Source: Phycisphaerae bacterium
GTDB taxonomy: Bacteria > Planctomycetota > Phycisphaerae > Phycisphaerales > SM1A02
Direction: 5' to 3'
Assembly (NCBI GenBank): GCA_018657585.1
Contig: JABHWX010000221.1
Location: 1-35,373, forward strand
Length of the DNA: 35,373 nt
The notes below the pieces were generated by a model. It made no database searches, was not told the origin of the DNA, and worked only from the letters and a program-made list of their open reading frames with translations. Below are positions 33,631-35,373 of this stretch, piece by piece (positions within the stretch are counted from its first letter, which is position 1; the number at the start of each line of letters is the position of its first letter). The position numbers and the translations under genes are program-made.

Positions 33631-34407
33631 ATGAAATACATACTTGGAATTCTCTTCTATTCTGCCGCGATAGCAAATGACACCTGGCATGTTCCTCGTG
33701 AATGCGAAACCATACAAGAGGCGATTGATATTGCAGAAACTGGTGATGAGATCATCATCAGTGCGGGTGTTTGGAAGGAACAACTTGTTATTGATGGGAA
33801 ATCAATATATATTCACAGTGAAGCGGGTGCTGAAGAAACAGTGATACATGCTGGGGGTATGGGTGTCGTTGTTCGGTGTACGGGTGGAACACTAACCATA
33901 TTTGAGGGTTTTACAATTCGTGGAGGCAAAGCAATACAAGGCGGTGGAGTTTGTATTGAGAATTCGTCTCCTACATTTCGTCTTTGCCTTATCGATTTTA
34001 ATTCGGCAGAAGAGGGTGGTGGGGCGTATGTGCTTCGTGGCACTCCAGTGTTTGAGCAATGTTGTTTTTCTTTTAACTTAGCAGAGAAGGGCGATGGGAT
34101 TTGGGCTAAGCACGCAAGGCCAGAATTAACCGCTTGTATTTTTGCAGGCGATAGCATTGGTTGGGAATCAGGTGAAATGGTGACAATTCGCGATACAAAC
34201 AGCCCCGCTGGTGCGTGTTGCATTCGAGATGTTTGTGTACAAACTGCATCAGTAGCATGTTGGGAAGCGGGAGGTTTGTATCGCGGCGAAGCCACAACGT
34301 GTGTGGAAGCATGTGCTCCGGTGTGTGATGAGGATGTAACAGGAGATGGTGTTGTGAATTCAACAGATGTTTTACGTGTCATCTCATCCTTTGGGTTTTG
34401 CCCATGA
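33631..34407 (+). CDS. Exported right-handed beta-helix protein with planctomycete-type Cys-rich/dockerin-like C-terminal tail
   Basis: Signal peptide MKYILGILFYSAAIA; WHVPRECETIQEAIDIAETGDEIIISAGVWKEQLVI (parallel beta-helix start); tail AGACCIRDVCVQTASVACWEAGGLYRGEATTC...DVTGDGVVNSTDVLRVI. Start moved from 33412 to 33631. Confidence 0.82.
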   Translation: MKYILGILFYSAAIANDTWHVPRECETIQEAIDIAETGDEIIISAGVWKEQLVIDGKSIYIHSEAGAEETVIHAGGMGVVVRCTGGTLTIFEGFTIRGGKAIQGGGVCIENSSPTFRLCLIDFNSAEEGGGAYVLRGTPVFEQCCFSFNLAEKGDGIWAKHARPELTACIFAGDSIGWESGEMVTIRDTNSPAGACCIRDVCVQTASVACWEAGGLYRGEATTCVEACAPVCDEDVTGDGVVNSTDVLRVISSFGFCP

Positions 34408-34413
34408 CACTCG

Positions 34414-34442
34414 ATGGCAGTTAGTTAAAATTTAGCCATTTT
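34414..34442 (+). terminator. Possible weak terminator of the beta-helix gene
   Basis: ATGGC (34414-34418) ... TAAA-A-TTTA ... GCCAT (34435-34439) followed by TTTTG. Confidence 0.35.
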
Positions 34443-34812
34443 GTTGTTTGTTAATAGTTAAACCAGTTGTTCCATCATTGTGTTTTGCAAGCATATGATT
34501 GATGTCGATATCCATTAACTCAAGGGTTGCTTTACCGCGTTTTGATAAATCGGCAACCGACCACGCAGGCTCCCAGCACATTTCAACCGTAACATTAGTT
34601 ACACCGTCAACCATCGACACCGCTTCAAAGACTTGCGTTGGCATCATGTCCGCAACTGGGCAGTTGGGTGTTGTTAACGTCATAGAAATGTGCACAACCC
34701 CTTCATTGATGTCAAGTTTACGAATCAACCCAAGGTCGTAGATATTTATAGGCAGTTCTGGGTCTTTAATCGTTTTGATTGCGGCAAGGATGGCTTCTTC
34801 TAGATTACTCAT
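34432..34812 (-). CDS. DUF59/MIP18-family Fe-S assembly factor (SufT-like)
   Basis: IKDPELPINIYDLGLIRKLDI, MTLTTPNCPVADMMP, VTVEMCWEPAWS; start at ATG 34812, adjacent to sufU. Confidence 0.9.
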   Translation of the reverse strand: MSNLEEAILAAIKTIKDPELPINIYDLGLIRKLDINEGVVHISMTLTTPNCPVADMMPTQVFEAVSMVDGVTNVTVEMCWEPAWSVADLSKRGKATLELMDIDINHMLAKHNDGTTGLTINKQQNG

Positions 34813-35255
34813 TCTGTTGTTGCCTCTTCGCCACCATCGAGAGCCGAAATAATTGTGTGCCATGCAAGCGTGGCACATTTGACACGCATCGGAAATTCTC
34901 TAACACCAGAGAAGACAGAAAGTTTTCTAGGAACCTTCGGATTATTATGTTCGTCATCACCTGCAACAAGTTCATGAAATTGTTCAAAGAGTTCTTTGGC
35001 TTCCAGAATGTTTTTGCCAACGAGTACTTCAGCCATTAAATCTGCTGAAGCAGTTGAAATTGCGCAACCCTCTCCGTCGAATTTAACATCTTTTATGACG
35101 CCATCTTTTGTAGCAACCGTGACAACAATTTTGTCACCGCAAAGTGGGTTGTGCCCAGTACCAATAAAATCGGTAGGGTCTGCCTTGCCCCTGTTTCTCG
35201 GGTTCTTCGCATGGTCAGTCACCATTTCTAAATACAGCTCACGTAAGTCAGACAT
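34809..35255 (-). CDS. sufU: SufU-type Fe-S cluster scaffold/sulfur acceptor
   Basis: HAKNPRNRGKAD, GHNPLCGDKIVVTV, FDGEGCAISTASADLMAEVLVGK, RVKCATLAWHT. Confidence 0.93.
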   Translation of the reverse strand: MSDLRELYLEMVTDHAKNPRNRGKADPTDFIGTGHNPLCGDKIVVTVATKDGVIKDVKFDGEGCAISTASADLMAEVLVGKNILEAKELFEQFHELVAGDDEHNNPKVPRKLSVFSGVREFPMRVKCATLAWHTIISALDGGEEATTE

Positions 35256-35373
35256 CATCCGAGCATTCTAATCGCTTCTTGGATGGCAGTGCCAAGGCGA
35301 TCTAGATCATCGGTAGAGTTGTAGATCGAGAGTGAGGCACGGCAAGTGGCAGTAAGGCCAAACCGTTTCATGA
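35255..35373 (-). CDS. sufS: SufS-like cysteine desulfurase, C-terminal end only (truncated by window)
   Basis: Minus strand translates to MKRFGLTATCRASLSIYNSTDDLDRLGTAIQEAIRMLG*, matching the SufS C-terminus (RFG..AT.RASL..YN...DID.L); stop overlaps the sufU ATG. Confidence 0.82.
   Translation of the reverse strand, partial: MKRFGLTATCRASLSIYNSTDDLDRLGTAIQEAIRMLG

Noticed and set aside
33813-34382. 189-aa minus-strand ORF opposite the beta-helix gene
   Set aside because: Antisense to a protein with a signal peptide and recognisable domains; no promoter or RBS; Ser/Pro/Thr-rich artefact.
1-35373. CRISPR array, insertion sequence, prophage or integrase
   Set aside because: No regularly spaced direct repeats, no transposase/integrase translation among the ORFs and no terminal inverted repeats seen by eye.

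Overview
The window looks like a dense chromosomal segment from a Gram-negative planctomycete, probably Phycisphaerae-like. I infer this from the gene content and from the C-terminal GACC/Cys-rich plus dockerin-type tail of one exported protein. There are about 41 CDSs plus a partial tRNA-Leu. I see no CRISPR array, insertion sequence, prophage or integrase. Blocks, left to right: (1) tRNA-Leu(UAG), then DoxX-like / VWA / ExbB / ExbD / ExbD / helical-repeat protein; (2) an RpoD-like sigma factor; (3) a UVR-motif protein and gcvT; (4) the envelope cluster bamA-skp-skp-lpxD-lpxC/fabZ fusion-lpxA; (5) a type IV pilus-like cluster: PilT-type ATPase, PilC, two prepilin-like proteins and a 786-aa protein with EF-hand/dockerin-like loops; (6) pdxJ-nudix-PTPS-glmM; (7) phoU-like, a eukaryotic-type UDP-sugar pyrophosphorylase and a VTT/DedA protein; (8) an adenylate-kinase-like + nucleoside-deoxyribosyltransferase-like two-domain protein; (9) truA, PIG-L deacetylase, methyltransferase, dut, VTT protein, moaA; (10) a beta-helix protein with a planctomycete tail; (11) a SUF cluster (sufT-like, sufU, 3' end of sufS). 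Best candidates for something new: (a) an ExbB/ExbD/ExbD operon whose partner VWA protein has a TonB-like SxxxH membrane helix and Pro/Glu-rich spacer but a von Willebrand A domain at the C-terminus; (b) the kinase-like + NDT-like fusion; (c) a recurrent TANNNT-N6-8-start codon arrangement at transcription-unit heads, suggesting widespread leaderless mRNAs; (d) convergent genes that share stop codons in 4-nt overlaps, with inverted repeats centred on the junctions. All calls come from reading the sequence and translations; no database search was run.
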